A stretch of DNA of 64,000 nt from Phyllobacteriaceae bacterium (GTDB lineage: Bacteria > Pseudomonadota > Alphaproteobacteria > Rhizobiales > Rhizobiaceae), in NCBI GenBank assembly GCA_016711085.1, contig JADJTR010000002.1, forward strand, positions 372,001-436,000. The letters are read 5' to 3'. The position numbers were made by a program, and so were the translations under genes. Below are positions 63,283 through 64,000 of this stretch, piece by piece; position 1 is the stretch's first letter, and every line of letters begins with the position of its first letter. Under the pieces are notes generated by a model. The model saw nothing but the letters and a program-made list of their open reading frames with translations, did not search any database and had not been told where the DNA came from.

Positions 63283-63304
63283 AAAGGCGGCCGAAGCCGC
63301 CTTT
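63283..63304 (-). terminator. Rho-independent terminator of prpE
   Basis: 9-bp stem AAAGGCGGC/GCCGCCTTT (63283-63291 with 63296-63304). On the minus strand the loop is TTCG, a stabilising tetraloop, and TTTTCGTTT follows. It lies 24 nt after the prpE stop. Confidence 0.85.
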
Positions 63305-63327
63305 CCGCATGCAAGGGTCGAGGCGAG

Positions 63328-64000
63328 TCAGACGCCGATGCCGCGCGATTTCAGCATTGCGCCGATCTCGTCGAGGATCGCCGGGTCGTCGATGGTCGCC
63401 GGCATGTTCCATTTTTCCTTGTCGGCGATTTTCTGCATGGTGCCGCGCAGGATCTTGCCCGAGCGGGTTTTCGGCAAGCGGTTGACGGTGACCACCGTCT
63501 TGAAGGCGGCGACCGGGCCGATGCGGTCGCGCACCAGCTTCACCACTTCCTTCTCGATCTCCGCCGTCGGCCGGGCGACGCCATGCTTCAGCACGATGAA
63601 GCCGCAGGGAATCTGGCCCTTCATGTCGTCATGGATGCCGATGACCGCGCATTCGGCCACATCGCGGTGTTCGGCGACGACCTCCTCCATGCCGCCGGTC
63701 GACAGGCGGTGGCCGGCGACGTTGATGATGTCGTCGGTGCGGGCCATGATGAAGAGGTAGCCGTCCTCGTCCATCAAGCCGGCGTCGGCTGTCTTGTAGT
63801 AGCCCGGGAACTCGTCGAGATAGGCCGAGCGGAAGCGGGAATCGGCGTTCCACAGCGTCGGCAGCGAGCCGGGCGGCAGCGGCAGCTTGACGACGACATT
63901 GCCGAGCGTGCCGGGCGCAACCGCATGGCCGGCGTCGTCCAGCACCTGGATGTCGTAGCCCGGCATGGCGACGGCGGGAGAGCCGTATTTGACCTTGAGC
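63328..64000 (-). CDS. prpE: Propionyl-CoA synthetase, C-terminal part (window edge)
   Basis: About 224 C-terminal residues of an acyl-CoA synthetase; the N-terminus is beyond the window. MPGYDIQVLDDAGHAV, NVVVKLPLPPGSLPTLW, TADAGLMDEDGYLFIMARTDDIINVAGHRLSTGGMEE-type motifs (hinge Asp, RTDDxINVAGHR) and the acylatable Lys in KTRSGKILRG are clear. KLPLPPGSLPTLWN favours propionyl- over acetyl-CoA synthetase. It activates propionate (or related acids) using ATP. Confidence 0.88.
   Translation of the reverse strand, partial: LKVKYGSPAVAMPGYDIQVLDDAGHAVAPGTLGNVVVKLPLPPGSLPTLWNADSRFRSAYLDEFPGYYKTADAGLMDEDGYLFIMARTDDIINVAGHRLSTGGMEEVVAEHRDVAECAVIGIHDDMKGQIPCGFIVLKHGVARPTAEIEKEVVKLVRDRIGPVAAFKTVVTVNRLPKTRSGKILRGTMQKIADKEKWNMPATIDDPAILDEIGAMLKSRGIGV

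Overview
The window is GC-rich chromosomal DNA of an alphaproteobacterium, most likely of the order Hyphomicrobiales (Rhizobiales). The evidence is the obgE-proB order, an L21 gene with a long helix-hairpin-helix tail beside L27, and the small alphaproteobacterial families DUF1013 (TrcR), DUF2312 (GapR), DUF1192 and DUF465. No genus can be fixed from this sequence alone. Many conserved genes (obgE, pyk, iolD, a histidine kinase and others) are interrupted by single-base indels, often in or near homopolymers. I read most of these as sequencing or assembly errors rather than gene death.

Layout. 1-4.7 kb: proB start, obgE, an endonuclease/phosphatase-family gene, two GNAT acetyltransferases, rpmA, rplU, then tRNA-Ser(CGA). 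4.77-36.10 kb: a probable 31-kb integrative island. It is bounded by a 15-bp direct repeat of the tRNA-Ser 3' end, has a P4-type integrase beside the far repeat, and has paired 9-bp repeats inside both ends that look like integrase arm sites. Cargo in order: a module of two helix-turn-helix proteins and a second tyrosine recombinase; IS3 debris and a GFA protein; a form I RuBisCO locus (cbbR, cbbL, cbbS, cbbQ, cbbO); a myo-inositol catabolic module (LacI regulator, two Gfo/Idh/MocA dehydrogenases, iolE, iolD, iolC, iolB, iolJ) between two outward-facing IS3 remnants; a truncated WD40 protein; an L-threonate-type dehydrogenase with a broken aldolase; a giant (about 1,800-residue) STAND NTPase with a putative N-terminal nuclease, a candidate anti-phage protein; a two-repeat type I-E CRISPR remnant; and the integrase.

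36.1-38.2 kb holds an IS3 fragment fused to the tail of a sugar mutarotase gene, followed by an SDR and a fumarylacetoacetate-hydrolase-family gene. These are the remains of a non-phosphorylative L-fucose/L-rhamnose-type pathway. 38.3-64 kb is ordinary chromosome: a VWA protein, GapR, N-formylglutamate amidohydrolase, pyruvate kinase, L36, purE-purK, small DUF proteins, an MFS exporter, a quinone oxidoreductase, a four-gene ABC importer of the polyamine/iron type, trcR, a WYL regulator, an ALDH7-type dehydrogenase, a NarL-type two-component pair, two secreted Asp/Gly-rich proteins, and the end of a propionyl-CoA synthetase.

Functionally, the island offers CO2 fixation under CbbR control (phosphoribulokinase is not in the window), inositol use under LacI control through a perfect 16-bp palindrome in the iol divergent promoter, and a candidate defence gene. 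The best leads are the giant STAND protein, the island boundaries, and the orphan CRISPR.
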